Positions 1-10,144 of a stretch of 64,000 nucleotides of DNA are shown piece after piece. Made by a program: the position numbers and the translations under genes. How positions within the stretch are numbered: position 1 is the stretch's first letter; each line of letters opens with the position of its first letter. A model generated the notes under the pieces. That model ran no database searches. It worked only from the letters and a program-made list of their open reading frames with translations, and had not been told where the DNA came from. Source of the DNA: Cryptomeria japonica (taxonomy: Eukaryota; Streptophyta; Pinopsida; Cupressales; Cupressaceae); NCBI RefSeq assembly GCF_030272615.1, contig NC_081406.1:480102900-480166899 (forward strand), written 5' to 3'.

Positions 1-190
1 GACATTAATATAATTTCCTTCTTTCTATTTATTGTCTTTGCTTGGTTGGCCATCTGTTTGTGGAGCGTTCGCCTTAATGCAGATGGTTCCATGTGATTTA
101 TCAATTAAAGTAATTGGTTTTTCCATGGTTGTGCTGACTGGCCTAGTTATTAAATTTTTAGATTTTGACACTGTATATCTCAATATTACC
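1..190. other. Host intron sequence left of G1
   Basis: I see no gene here. A short open frame starting at 32 does not resemble the GTG protein or any family I know. The stretch is best read as intron of the GTG gene, ending in the TTACC (186-190) that is duplicated on the far side of element G1. Confidence 0.5.
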
Positions 191-486
191 TGTTTACCTC
201 ACTGGGTAAACAGGAAGAATACAGAAATCGAACAACAATGTACAATGCAAATATAAAAGAAGTACCAGAATAAGCTTTCCATTAATGTCAAAGGATGTTC
301 ATATTATATCCGTCGTCAACATTACATCTGACACGGCTAACATTACATGTCTCAACACCCGAAGGTGGTACAATATATGACTGCCGAAGGGGTGCGACCC
401 AACCGTCGCGACTCCAACTACCTACCCGTCGGCTAACTAACTATTGATAATTAACATTACTAACTATACACTTTTTCCCGATAACA
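191..486 (-). repeat. G1 3' LTR
   Basis: It starts TGTTTACCTC and ends CGATAACA on the plus strand. It matches 10145-10440 except for aacaac/aacagc and gataatt/gacaatt. In element orientation this is the downstream LTR, next to the polypurine tract. Confidence 0.97.
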
Positions 487-506
487 TCATCCCCCCCAAA
501 AAAAGA
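487..506 (-). other. G1 polypurine tract
   Basis: On the minus strand a CTTCTTTTTTTGGGGGGG run lies directly before the 3' LTR, the expected place for plus-strand DNA priming. The same T-run plus G-run precedes the G2 LTR at about 52934-52956. Confidence 0.8.
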
Positions 507-571
507 AGTCGTCTCCGACAACTAACAACAAAATGGAGACAATGTAATATAAATATACAACCAAGTGAAAG

Positions 572-3106
572 TCAAGGAGGGGGCTGAGGAAGCGTCCCTG
601 AAGTCGAAGGGTGAGATGCGGGTGTCTGGGCCGCCAGGCGGGCGCGGAGCTCATAGACCTGCTGGGTGCGCGCTGCCACATCCCGCTCTGCGACCAACAC
701 CTTCTCTAAGGCAGTCTTCACCATAAGCGCAGCCTCCAGTAGCTCCCTCTCCTTGGTATCGACGGACTCTGTCATGCGAACCAACTGGGCCTGAACACCA
801 TCTAACTCCTGCTGGACGAGACGCCGCGCACCCTGTTCCTCTGAAAGACGGGCGTCCACCGCAACCTTCTCTGCACGGGCTGTCTCAAGCTGTGTGACCA
901 ACTCTGATCTCTCGGCTGCCCACGAGGCTTGTTGCCTAGCCATGTCCTGCTCTAACTCCACTCGAGCAGCCTCGCGAACTGCGGACTCATGCTGTGTCTG
1001 GCGTAAGGTATAGTAGGCCTCCCTATAAACCTGCTCAATCTCCCGGACGAGAGTTGTCACCCTACTCTCCACGACGGGCTGAGGCACACGCCAAGCCTCC
1101 AACATCGCATCCGTCTGGGTAACTGGCCATCCTCGTGCCTCAAAACATGAGGTGAAAGCTGCGGGACAGCCGTCTCGCATAAACTGGAGGACGTGCTCTA
1201 ATTCCTCCGCAACCTGCTGTAGAGCCCGTGTTTGAGTTGCGGCCACCACTCGCCGACCCCTCGTCACCATATCTGCCAGATAAACCTCAATGTCCTCTCC
1301 CTCTAGCCCCGATGAAGGTACAGGAAGCCCACGTGGTAACCCAAAAGTCTCCTCAACCACACCAACTGCATCCTGCTGGCCCAATGGTGTCTCTCCCGCC
1401 CCCTCAAGTGTAGCAGTCGCCTGCTCTGGGCCGGTAGGAACACCCTCTCCAAGGACCTGTCCCTCTGCTGGTGCCTGCGTCTCCGCCGAGGAATCCTCCA
1501 GATCCACCACCTCAGTGGGAGGCTCTCGCCGAGGTGAGAGTACAGCTGCTCCTACGGGTGGCGTCACTGTCATCTGGAATCTCCGGGTCAGCCAACTCCC
1601 CATAGCCGCCACCGATGGAACTGCACTCAACACCTCCGACCCTCTCTCCCCCTCGGAAACATGTCCCGCAATGGGCTCCTCCAACAAGGAGGCAGCAACC
1701 GTCACCACTGCATCGGATCCCACGACATCCAGTCGCACCTGAGGCTCCGTCTCAACTATCTCCTCTGCCACACTTCCTTGCGGTGGACCACACAACTCTG
1801 CCGTGCTGTCAGGACATGCCTCTGCGGGAGTCGGTCCTGCGGCTGGTATGACGGAAGGTGCTGCGGCCGGCTGCATGGGCCTGAGTGTAACGGGCGTGCG
1901 GCTCTGTCCAAATGCCGGAATCGAAGTACTGCCCGCGGACGACCCCACAAGTGTGCCAAGTTGGAGTGTGGGTGGTGCAAACAACACTCGCTCTCCGACG
2001 GGGTCCATCCTCCCCTCGTCTGTGTCCCGACTACTACTGTCGTCCTCATCCTCCGAATCCTCGGAATCCTCTGCACTGCTAGAAGTTTCTCGCCCACTAT
2101 CTGGTTCTGCTGCGGTGGTCTCTAATACCCGTTTCCGCTTCGCGGAAGAGTGTCCAATATCCAGATGTCGCCAATGCATGATAGGAGGCTCACCCTCCGC
2201 CAAGGGTTCCTGTGGCCGTACCTCCAACTCAGCCTCTGGCACTGCTTCCCGCGTAGCCTCCAAAAACAATCCAATGGCATAGTGGGGCATGTAAAAGGTG
2301 CGCTGCTCCATCATCAGGAATGCGCACATCCGCTCTGATAACAAGGTAGCCCAATCATAGACGACTCCGTTCATCAACCCGTTCATCAATACTATCTGTG
2401 GTAGAGCGATGTCTGATGCCCTACCCGACCCTGTCAACCTGCTTTTGATGACGTCCATAATGCATCGCCAGTGACCCTCTGCGACAAAGGACCTGCGCAT
2501 CCCACGACCCTTCGTGGCGTCTACGATGCTCGCCAACTCTGCGGGGGTCAAGTCTCGGGACACTCGCTTAATCCAATGTTCTTTTTCTTCCCGTGTCATC
2601 TTCTTCGGCTTCAAGTCCACTTTCTTGCCATGTATGCCTGGGATGCCAAATACTCTGGTGAAATCTGCAGGTTTGAAGGATATGGTGATATCCTTCCCCA
2701 AATACTCAAATGTGCTCGTCCGTGAGCGGCTATCAAAGGTATCAACCATATACCGCAATGCTCCCTCGTACTCGCGAATGGTGAACACAGGCATCCGTAT
2801 AGCCCATTCTACCCCTGCTCGGCGAAGACTTGTTTTCACCAAATTATCATCCGGCGTGTCTTGCCACCATTTCCGACATTCCACCCCATTCAATCCCTCA
2901 AAAGTGATATTCTGTGAAGTGGAGGTGTTCTTCCCTCGTACAGTGAGCTGCTGTGGTGTTTTTTTCTTCTGCCTGGCTTCCATCGTGCCGCTTGCTATTC
3001 GAACACCTGAAGGGAGAATACGTGCATCCGGCTTCCTATGGCTGCTATCCTGCAATTGTTTTTTCCAGTTTCTTTTTCCCGCAGACTCCATTGACCTGCT
3101 AACCAC
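572..3106 (-). CDS. G1 third ORF: MNG-DWA domain protein with coiled-coil tail
   Basis: An intact 844-codon frame between gag-pol and the 3' LTR, in sense orientation. Residues about 60-290 form a globular domain with the motif NGLMNGVVYDWA near residue 240. It is followed by an acidic Ser/Asp/Glu stretch (about 335-365), a long Pro/Ala/Val-rich linker, a second conserved patch with GWP...W near 655-670, and a Glu/Gln/Arg-rich predicted coiled coil to about residue 830. No signal peptide or membrane segment is evident, so it does not look like an envelope protein despite holding the env position of Athila-like elements. A decayed homologue lies at 43750-46029 in G2 and a more distant one at 46909-50135 in element C. 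Its function is unknown to me. The layout could suit a nucleic-acid- or capsid-associated accessory protein, but that is speculation. Start chosen: first Met, with another Met five codons later. Confidence 0.85.
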   Translation of the reverse strand: MVSRSMESAGKRNWKKQLQDSSHRKPDARILPSGVRIASGTMEARQKKKTPQQLTVRGKNTSTSQNITFEGLNGVECRKWWQDTPDDNLVKTSLRRAGVEWAIRMPVFTIREYEGALRYMVDTFDSRSRTSTFEYLGKDITISFKPADFTRVFGIPGIHGKKVDLKPKKMTREEKEHWIKRVSRDLTPAELASIVDATKGRGMRRSFVAEGHWRCIMDVIKSRLTGSGRASDIALPQIVLMNGLMNGVVYDWATLLSERMCAFLMMEQRTFYMPHYAIGLFLEATREAVPEAELEVRPQEPLAEGEPPIMHWRHLDIGHSSAKRKRVLETTAAEPDSGRETSSSAEDSEDSEDEDDSSSRDTDEGRMDPVGERVLFAPPTLQLGTLVGSSAGSTSIPAFGQSRTPVTLRPMQPAAAPSVIPAAGPTPAEACPDSTAELCGPPQGSVAEEIVETEPQVRLDVVGSDAVVTVAASLLEEPIAGHVSEGERGSEVLSAVPSVAAMGSWLTRRFQMTVTPPVGAAVLSPRREPPTEVVDLEDSSAETQAPAEGQVLGEGVPTGPEQATATLEGAGETPLGQQDAVGVVEETFGLPRGLPVPSSGLEGEDIEVYLADMVTRGRRVVAATQTRALQQVAEELEHVLQFMRDGCPAAFTSCFEARGWPVTQTDAMLEAWRVPQPVVESRVTTLVREIEQVYREAYYTLRQTQHESAVREAARVELEQDMARQQASWAAERSELVTQLETARAEKVAVDARLSEEQGARRLVQQELDGVQAQLVRMTESVDTKERELLEAALMVKTALEKVLVAERDVAARTQQVYELRARLAAQTPASHPSTSGTLPQPPP

Positions 3107-4146
3107 TTCTTGATTTGCCCTTGTCGGATGGAAGGCACCTAACTACCTCCTGGCAGGTAGGCCGTACGACGGTAATCCCCAACTACCTCCGGCTAGTAAA
3201 AAGCTGAACAAAAAATCTTCTTGTCCACCTCCACATTATACCGTACGGTAGCTTTTTTTTTTTTTTCTTCGGTGAGTTTGATGGACAGGACCCCCAAATT
3301 TCAGAGACTTTTGGACAGTGCAATTGCTGGTCTTCCAGCAGAACCGGCACAGGGAAATCGTTTGGTGGTGGTGGCGCTTGAACCGGTGGTGCGGGAAAAT
3401 TTCAGACTTTATGCCCAAATTCGGGCCTTCATTGCACCTCTGGTTAACAAATTCTTCTGGAAGTTTGAACCCCCGATATCTCTGCCATAAACCACAAGCC
3501 CAACCAATCAACCCGCATGCGTTTCGGCTTTTGAAAACAAAGCGGCTTTCGAGAGCCACTAGCCCGCCGCCTTTTATGAATCTTGCATGAAATTGGGGGC
3601 GTGTCCGATTTCAGAGTATCCCACTGTGGAAAGAATCTCTGATGAGGAGCTGGATTCGTGGGAAGAATGGCTGCGCACAGAGGCGCTCTGCATTGAACCA
3701 GAAAGGGAATTTTGCGGCTGTGTTTTCCACGCCTTTACCTCCGACGGGCTTCGGTTTCCACCGCACGGTGGCTTTCCTCCCTTCGGCGGCTCTTGTTTTC
3801 CCTTCGGCGTGGTGGCGTGATGGTGCGTGCGGCGTTTTGTCCTAACCCTCGGTGGCTTCGTGCGGTGCCTTTATCTCGTGCGGAGCCTGTGCTTCGTGCG
3901 GTGTTTTATTTCCTTTGCTTCGTGCTGTGTTCTTCGCTTTATATCCTTTGCGCTTTGTGTAACCCGCGGGCTGCCACCGCACGGTGGTGTCCACCGTGGG
4001 TGGTGCCACCACGTGGCCACCGCATGGTGGTGCCACTACGTGGCCACCGTGCGGTGGTCCCTTTTTCTCCCTTTTTCCAATTTTTTTCGATTTTTTTTTT
4101 TTTTTTTTTTGTTTCTTCTTCTTTTCAATTTTTTTTCAATTTTTTT
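3107..4146 (-). repeat. G1 spacer with CACGGTGG-type motif array
   Basis: This noncoding kilobase separates gag-pol from the third ORF. At about 3700-4065 it holds many variants of a GC-rich near-palindrome (CCACCGCACGGTGG, CCACCGTGCGGTGG, ACCACGTGGCCACC), and it has long T-runs at 4080-4150 and 3250-3270. Short frames here are low-complexity shadows. It corresponds in position to the CGTACGG array of G2. Confidence 0.7.
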
Positions 4147-7100
4147 TCATTTATTGCCTGACTGCGACTGTGCGCCTCCTGTCGGGCTGCTCCTGCGTGC
4201 TTCCACCCTCTGGTGATACACTTTCAGTTTCGACCCATTGACGCCCTCTGGGATTTCCTGTCCGTCGAGGGTCGAGAGCTTGACGGATCCATTGGCTGCG
4301 ACCTCTTGGATCCTGTAAGGGCCTAGCCACTTCACTTTGAACTTGCCGGGCTTAATCTCGTTCCTTCCGTTATACTTTAGGACTAATTGGCCCAGCGTGA
4401 ACCTCGCCCGCCGAATGTGTTGGTCATGCCAGTATTTCCTGCGTTGCTGGGCCACGTCTGTCACCCATTGTGCCATTGTCCGTCTTTCATCCAATTTATT
4501 TAAGGCGTATAGTCTCTCTCGAAGGCTTTCCATGTCGCCTAGCTTGTTGTCAATAGCGATTCTGAGACTTGGCACCATGAATTCAATCGGTACCACAGCC
4601 TCCTGGCCATACATTAATTGGAAAGGTGTCTGCCCGGTGGTTACTTTGTAAGTTGTGCGGTACGCCCAAAGTACCGAAGGCAGTTGCTCTTCCCAGTCTT
4701 CTTTTTCCACCCCACAGGACTTATAAATTACCGACACGATGATTTTGTTGGTTGCCTCAGCCTGACCGTTTGCCCTAGGATAGTACGGACTCGATAGAGA
4801 GTGAAAAATTTTGAACTCGGTTGTCAGTAGTCGAACAATATGATTTACAAAGTGCCCCCCTCTATCACTTGTCAGTTGAATCGGTATTCCGTACCGGGTG
4901 ATAATCTGTTCATAAATGAATTTCGCCGTGCTGACGGCGGAGTTGTCCGCCAACGCCCTGGCTTCCACCCATTTGGTCAAATATTCTGTCGCCACGACAA
5001 TGTATCTACATCGTCGGGCGCGACTCGGTTTCAATGGACCAACGAAGTCTAACCCCCATCTTTCGAACAATTCTTGAGCATGCGCCGGGTTAAGTGGCAT
5101 GAAATCTCTTTTTAATGGTCGCCCAGCACGCTGACATGTATCACAACTTGTCACCCATTCTCTGGCGTCATTATGCAGTGTCGGCCACCACAAGCCAGCT
5201 AGTAGGACCTTCCTTGCTGTCGTATCCGGTCCCATGTGCCCTCCAGCAGCCCCTTCATGGGCTTCTCTCAATACTCCTGGGATTTCCTCTTCCAAGACAC
5301 ATCGTCGTAGGATTTGGTCAGGTCCCATTTTGTAGAGAAGACCGTTTATAAGTTGGAATGTTCGGCTTCTTAATACAAGTTTCCGTCTTTCACCTGGTGG
5401 CATTTCCTTCGGAAATTTTGATGTTGACAGATATTCCCCCACACTCGTGTACCAATGAGGAAGGATGGCAATGCGGAAAAGATGGGTGTCCGGAAAATCC
5501 TCGCTAATGCCTTCGGCCGGCTCTCCCGACTTGATCCGTGATAGCTGGTCGGCTATGACGTGGCTCCTGCCAGGTCTGACAATGATGTTGAATGTAAATT
5601 CTTGTAACAGCAACAGCCATCGACTAATCCGCCCCTGGATGATTGGCTTGTTCACCAAATACATCAACGCCTGGTGATCCACATAAAATGTGAATGGTGT
5701 CGCCAATAAATAATGTCGGAATTTTTGGACGGAGTATACCATGCCGAGGGCTTCTCTCTCCGTCGTGCTGTAGTTCCTCTCCGCGTTTGACAAGAGTCGA
5801 CTTGCAAAATATATTGGGTGGTCCAGCCTGTGGCTGCCGACCTGTGCCAGGGTGGCCCCTATGGCGAAGTTGGATGCGTCGACATGTACATGGAACTCTT
5901 TGTCCCAGTCTGGGTATGTCAAGATTGGCGCACCCACCAATCGTGATTTTAACTCTTGAAAAGCCTCTTCTTGGGCCGTCCCCCAGACGTACGGCTCCCC
6001 CCTTCGTGTCAGCTTATCAAGTGGGTATGATACTTGGGCAAAGTTCTTAATAAACCGCCTATAATACCCGATGTGTCCAAGAAATGACTTGACGCCGGTG
6101 ACATCGTCGGGCGCCTCCATCTCCACAATGACTCGTATTTTGTCAGGGTCCGTCTTCAGTCCAGCCTTGCAGACGATGTGCCCTAGTAACTTGCCCTGAG
6201 GCACCATGAATCTGCATTTCTTGGGATTTAGGGCGAGGCGGGCTCGTCGGCATCTCTCCATGCATTCGCCAAGTGCGGCCAGATGTGCCTCCTCCGTGCT
6301 ATAAATGGACCAATCATCCAAGAATGCTTTGAAGTTTCCCACGGACATTTTATCGAAGATATGGAGGATTATCCGTTGAAAGGTAGCTGGCGCATTGCAC
6401 AACCCAAATGGCATCCGGTTGTATGCATAGACGCCATCTTCTACGACAAAGGTGGTCTTCAATTTGTCCTCCTCTGCAATGGAAATTTGATTGTATCCGG
6501 AGAATCCATCCATAAACGAATAAATTTCATGACCCGCGACTTCTTCGAGAATGGTGTCTGTGAATGGTATGGGAAACGGATCTTTAATTGTGACAGCATT
6601 CAAACACCTGAAGTCTACATAGATTCTTATCTGATCGGCCTCCTTTTTCAAAGATATCACAATGGGTGATACCCATTCACTCGTCTGGACCTTGAAGATA
6701 ATCCCTGATTCCAGCATGCGGTCAATTTCATTATTTACCTTGGCCGCATAATTTTTGTTCATTCTGTATGGCCTCTTCCGTACGGGCACGGCTCCGGGAA
6801 CCAAAGGGATCCGATGTACACAAAGTTCTTGTGGTACCCCCTTGAGATCCTTATATGTCCAAGCGAACACATCTTTGTATTCTGTGAAGATTTTGAACGC
6901 CGCCGTCTTTAAGACGGGATTCCAGTCGTCGCCGACTAGAATATTTTTCTGTTCTGAAGTTTCTCCAAGGTTTGTAACTTGAAGTGCGGATTCTTCATAC
7001 CTTATGGGCTTACTTTTGTCAAACTTGTGCGCTGGTGCGTCATCCTCAGGGACATCCCCTTCCTTGTATTGTCCGTACTCTGGCGGAAACTCGTTCATGT

Positions 7101-9594
7101 CAGGTCCTTCGATCCCCAACATATTGCACCCGTACAATAATTCATAGTCTTCCATTTGCCAATGGAAGAGCCCTCTCAAAGAATCCGTCTCATCCTCAGA
7201 ACAGGCTTGAATTCCTAAGATGCCTTCATCATTTGGTTCCCTGCCCTCCTTCCCTTCGTCGGTATCGTCTTCGTCGGACTCTGACTCCGACGCCAACTCT
7301 TCACTGACCAGTTGAGTTTTGAGGTCAATGGTATACCTTCGGCCAGCCTTTTCCATGGACAAGGTGTTTTTCTTCCAATTGTGATTTGCTTTGGCCGCCA
7401 CCAACCAGCCTCTGCCGAGGATGGCGTCGTACCCCTTCTTCTTCAATGGGATGACCACAAAATTCAAGACGAATGGCTGTGTTCCGATCGTCACCTGTTG
7501 CGCCATGAGTGTGCCAAGCGGCTTGATGCCGTGTTGGTCTGCTCCCAATAAATTAAAGGTGGACGGCCAGAGAGTAGGTTTACCCAATTTTTTCCATGTT
7601 TCCTCTGGCAAGACATTTACTCCCGACCCGCCGTCGACAATTGTGTCGGTCAGGATGGTGCCCAATATACCCATTTCCACCACTGCTGGGTGTCTACCAT
7701 TGTTGATCGTCAGGGTTAATGGGTCTGCTGCTGTCTCGCCAAGGTTGTCCTTGCCATGTATTGGTTGGCCTACTGGGGTTACTATTGCAGATTGCAACAA
7801 CGTCGCTCGCAAGTGCGGCATACTTTCCAGGAGGTCCTTCATTTTGACAGGTATCTCGACCTGTAACAGTTGGTTTATAATGTTTGTTTCTCCTTCAGAG
7901 CGAGAAGTACCCGCCAGCCTTTGTGCATCCTTGCTCCTTAACATCTCCTTCTCCAATTCCGCTCGTGCCTCCAGTGCCTTTCGTTTTTCCGTACGGGGGT
8001 CTGGATAAGTGGCTGCTTTCGTCTTGGACCTTGTTATGGCGAGTGCCTCCTCCATTTCTACATTCAATAGGTTCACGCCAGATTTGGGACAATTGCCATC
8101 ATCATGGTCCCCCGGACCGCACCACTTGCAAAGTTTTTGTGGTGCTTCCTCCACCGTACAGTCTCTAGCGAAATGCCCCCAGTGATTGCAAGCTCGGCAT
8201 TGTATCATCGGCCGCCCTTTACCGTCGTATTGGATTCGGCTTCTATTATTCGTATTGTTATTATTGCCTCTTCCTCGCTTGTTGTTTCGGTAGCCGCCAG
8301 ACGAGGCGTTGTTGCTCGCAGGCTGGGACGTGCCGGCTGACGCAGATGGTTCTGCAAAGAGAACCTGTTGGCTACGGGTCCTCATATTGTACGGACACTC
8401 CTTGGTAAGGTGTCCGGCAATCTGACAAATATCACAAAATGCTTTTTTCGGACAAGACCCCTTGGTGTGTCCGTCGGTACGGCAGTCCGTGCACCATAAC
8501 TCCCCTTCGTCGCCCTTGCTTGTGCTTCCTTTTGTTGCCTTTATCTCTCTCATCATTCGCTCCATATCTTTTTGGAGAGCCCGTACCTTCCGATTAGAGT
8601 CGTCATCACTGCTATCACTTTTGTCCGAAGAGGAATCATCGTCCGTCGAGGATTTATTTTTCTTCTTCTTGGACATCTTCTGTTCACTTTCTAAATCCAT
8701 TGCCCTGTTATAGGCGTCCGAATATGAAGAAGGGGGTACTATCTTCATTTTTCGTCTAAGGGATTTCTTTAGACCTTCCACGAACCACCGTTTTTTCAAT
8801 CCGTCTGCCGGCTGGTTCTCCATCTTTCCTAGCAGCTCTTTGAGCTGCCGGCTGTAGGTTCGGACAGTCTCGTCCTTCCTCTGTTTCGTGCCGTAGATTT
8901 CGGCTACGATCTCATTATCGTCTCTTAGGAGACGAAACTCTGCTTGAAATTCCTTCTTTAGGTCTGCCCATGTGCCAATTTTAGCCTTATCCGTGTCCGA
9001 AAACCAGTCGATGGCTACGCCCCTCAGTGTTGCGGGAAACTGTGTTACCCAATCGTCCTCATCGGTAACACCATTCGCTCCCCAAATTGTTTCACACGTG
9101 CGACAGTGGCGGACAGGGTCTTCTTTCCCATCCCCATGGAACTTTGGAAGTTTTTGTTTTTGTGCCATACCTTGCCTTTTTACTACTGGTGGTGGCTGTT
9201 GTCCTACTCCTGATGGGTCAGATCCTATAAGGGGTGCTTGACCGCCGTGCCCCGGTGTCCCTCCGACACTCCTGGCAGCCCCGGTGTCTTCTCCCTCTAC
9301 TGCCTCCTCCCCACTCCTTGGAGTTTTGCTAGCCTCTGGTGTGTGTGGCAAGTCCCTCAACTCCCTCAACTGAGTTTGGGTACACTCTATCCTGCGGCGG
9401 GTTTCCGCAAGTAACTCCTCCCGACTCCGTGGGTGGCCTCTGGCCTCACCGTCCCCTTCGGAGCGTTCCTCCTCTCTTCGCTTATACCTCTGTCGCCTTT
9501 CTGCTTGTTGTTCAAGGATCAAGGCACGTTGGGCTACTGCACGTTCATCTATATATTGTTGCTTATTTTTGTCTTTATTCAGTGTATTGGGCAT
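4147..9594 (-). CDS. G1 gag-pol polyprotein
   Basis: A single open frame of 1815 codons encodes the structural and enzymatic proteins of the retrotransposon. In order: gag capsid region (about residues 130-300); Ser/Asp-rich linker; four CX2CX4HX4C zinc knuckles near 366, 387, 467 and 490 (CTDC.., CDIC.., CRAC.., CKWC..); aspartic protease with VDGGSGVNVLP near 655; reverse transcriptase about 930-1130 with MPFGLCNAPATF and FLDDWSIYS; RNase H with HVHVDAS; integrase with an H/H and CDTC zinc site near 1450-1490, core motifs GLDFVGP, TSDRGG and PYYPRANGQAE, and a GPYRI module near 1760. No stop or frameshift is visible and the catalytic residues I can recognise are present. Four knuckles is unusual, since one or two is common. 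The first Met is 137 bp downstream of the leader ORF's last codon and in another frame. Confidence 0.95.
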   Translation of the reverse strand: MPNTLNKDKNKQQYIDERAVAQRALILEQQAERRQRYKRREEERSEGDGEARGHPRSREELLAETRRRIECTQTQLRELRDLPHTPEASKTPRSGEEAVEGEDTGAARSVGGTPGHGGQAPLIGSDPSGVGQQPPPVVKRQGMAQKQKLPKFHGDGKEDPVRHCRTCETIWGANGVTDEDDWVTQFPATLRGVAIDWFSDTDKAKIGTWADLKKEFQAEFRLLRDDNEIVAEIYGTKQRKDETVRTYSRQLKELLGKMENQPADGLKKRWFVEGLKKSLRRKMKIVPPSSYSDAYNRAMDLESEQKMSKKKKNKSSTDDDSSSDKSDSSDDDSNRKVRALQKDMERMMREIKATKGSTSKGDEGELWCTDCRTDGHTKGSCPKKAFCDICQIAGHLTKECPYNMRTRSQQVLFAEPSASAGTSQPASNNASSGGYRNNKRGRGNNNNTNNRSRIQYDGKGRPMIQCRACNHWGHFARDCTVEEAPQKLCKWCGPGDHDDGNCPKSGVNLLNVEMEEALAITRSKTKAATYPDPRTEKRKALEARAELEKEMLRSKDAQRLAGTSRSEGETNIINQLLQVEIPVKMKDLLESMPHLRATLLQSAIVTPVGQPIHGKDNLGETAADPLTLTINNGRHPAVVEMGILGTILTDTIVDGGSGVNVLPEETWKKLGKPTLWPSTFNLLGADQHGIKPLGTLMAQQVTIGTQPFVLNFVVIPLKKKGYDAILGRGWLVAAKANHNWKKNTLSMEKAGRRYTIDLKTQLVSEELASESESDEDDTDEGKEGREPNDEGILGIQACSEDETDSLRGLFHWQMEDYELLYGCNMLGIEGPDMNEFPPEYGQYKEGDVPEDDAPAHKFDKSKPIRYEESALQVTNLGETSEQKNILVGDDWNPVLKTAAFKIFTEYKDVFAWTYKDLKGVPQELCVHRIPLVPGAVPVRKRPYRMNKNYAAKVNNEIDRMLESGIIFKVQTSEWVSPIVISLKKEADQIRIYVDFRCLNAVTIKDPFPIPFTDTILEEVAGHEIYSFMDGFSGYNQISIAEEDKLKTTFVVEDGVYAYNRMPFGLCNAPATFQRIILHIFDKMSVGNFKAFLDDWSIYSTEEAHLAALGECMERCRRARLALNPKKCRFMVPQGKLLGHIVCKAGLKTDPDKIRVIVEMEAPDDVTGVKSFLGHIGYYRRFIKNFAQVSYPLDKLTRRGEPYVWGTAQEEAFQELKSRLVGAPILTYPDWDKEFHVHVDASNFAIGATLAQVGSHRLDHPIYFASRLLSNAERNYSTTEREALGMVYSVQKFRHYLLATPFTFYVDHQALMYLVNKPIIQGRISRWLLLLQEFTFNIIVRPGRSHVIADQLSRIKSGEPAEGISEDFPDTHLFRIAILPHWYTSVGEYLSTSKFPKEMPPGERRKLVLRSRTFQLINGLLYKMGPDQILRRCVLEEEIPGVLREAHEGAAGGHMGPDTTARKVLLAGLWWPTLHNDAREWVTSCDTCQRAGRPLKRDFMPLNPAHAQELFERWGLDFVGPLKPSRARRCRYIVVATEYLTKWVEARALADNSAVSTAKFIYEQIITRYGIPIQLTSDRGGHFVNHIVRLLTTEFKIFHSLSSPYYPRANGQAEATNKIIVSVIYKSCGVEKEDWEEQLPSVLWAYRTTYKVTTGQTPFQLMYGQEAVVPIEFMVPSLRIAIDNKLGDMESLRERLYALNKLDERRTMAQWVTDVAQQRRKYWHDQHIRRARFTLGQLVLKYNGRNEIKPGKFKVKWLGPYRIQEVAANGSVKLSTLDGQEIPEGVNGSKLKVYHQRVEARRSSPTGGAQSQSGNK

Positions 9595-9731
9595 TAATTC
9601 CCAGACCGCTTTAATGACATAAAAAGTAGAACACTTTTATTCATTCATAATGTGGAAGACAAGTTTATGCCAACAATATGACATAATTATTACAATAAGT
9701 GTTCTTTATTCCGTCCCGTATGGGTCACGGT

Positions 9732-10085
9732 TCAAATGCCCCTGGCACCATCTCGTTCTGCTTCCCGTTCCTCGTACTGTTGCAAAATTTCTTGGCGTCG
9801 CTCCTCCCGGGCAATCTCCTCCAGGCGAGCTTGTTGTGCCAACGATGCTTGTGCTAGCAGTCGAGGGAGATGGTTCATCAACCGATTTACCTCCGGACTC
9901 ACTTCCAACGCTGTCCACACGGCACTTGGTGGGACTCCTGCCTCCGCCGCCTTTCGTCGCACGTGGGTCTGAATGGCTACTTGGAGTAGAATCGAAAATT
10001 CTCTCGTCGCAGTGTCTTCTCCTATATAGAGTTCTGTTTGGGCATCGTCGACCTCGGGATTCACCTCACCAACGGGTAGGCCCAT
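9732..10085 (-). CDS. G1 leader ORF, 117 codons
   Basis: An open frame lies between the primer binding site and gag. The frame begins upstream inside the LTR (10199), but the Met at 10085 is the first one after the primer site, so I take it as the start. The product is highly charged: an N-terminal part rich in Asp/Glu, then a helical Arg/Glu/Gln-rich end that looks like a short coiled coil. I do not recognise it. It is in a different frame from gag and could be an N-terminal gag extension reached by splicing or frameshifting, a separate small protein, or an upstream ORF that modulates translation. Confidence 0.5.
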   Translation of the reverse strand: MGLPVGEVNPEVDDAQTELYIGEDTATREFSILLQVAIQTHVRRKAAEAGVPPSAVWTALEVSPEVNRLMNHLPRLLAQASLAQQARLEEIAREERRQEILQQYEEREAERDGARGI

Positions 10086-10126
10086 TGTGTCTGTGCGCCA
10101 TCCGTGTCTTCCGTTCCTGAGTTCGT

Positions 10127-10144
10127 GTCGGCAACGGCGCCAAA
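10127..10144 (-). other. G1 primer binding site
   Basis: Immediately inside the 5' LTR the minus strand reads TTTGGCGCCGTTGCCGAC. A TGGCGCC core next to the LTR is the tRNA-primer site style of Athila/Tat-like elements, often assigned to tRNA-Asp. That assignment is from memory of the family. Confidence 0.7.

Noticed and set aside
32-256. Short ORF as an upstream GTG exon
   Set aside because: The translation has no likeness to the family and runs into the G1 LTR.
1228-2338. Several plus-strand open frames of 60-160 codons
   Set aside because: They are antisense shadows of the GC-rich third ORF of G1.
3221-4241. Plus-strand frames in the G1 spacer
   Set aside because: Low-complexity Phe/Arg/Cys-rich translations of the motif array and T-runs.
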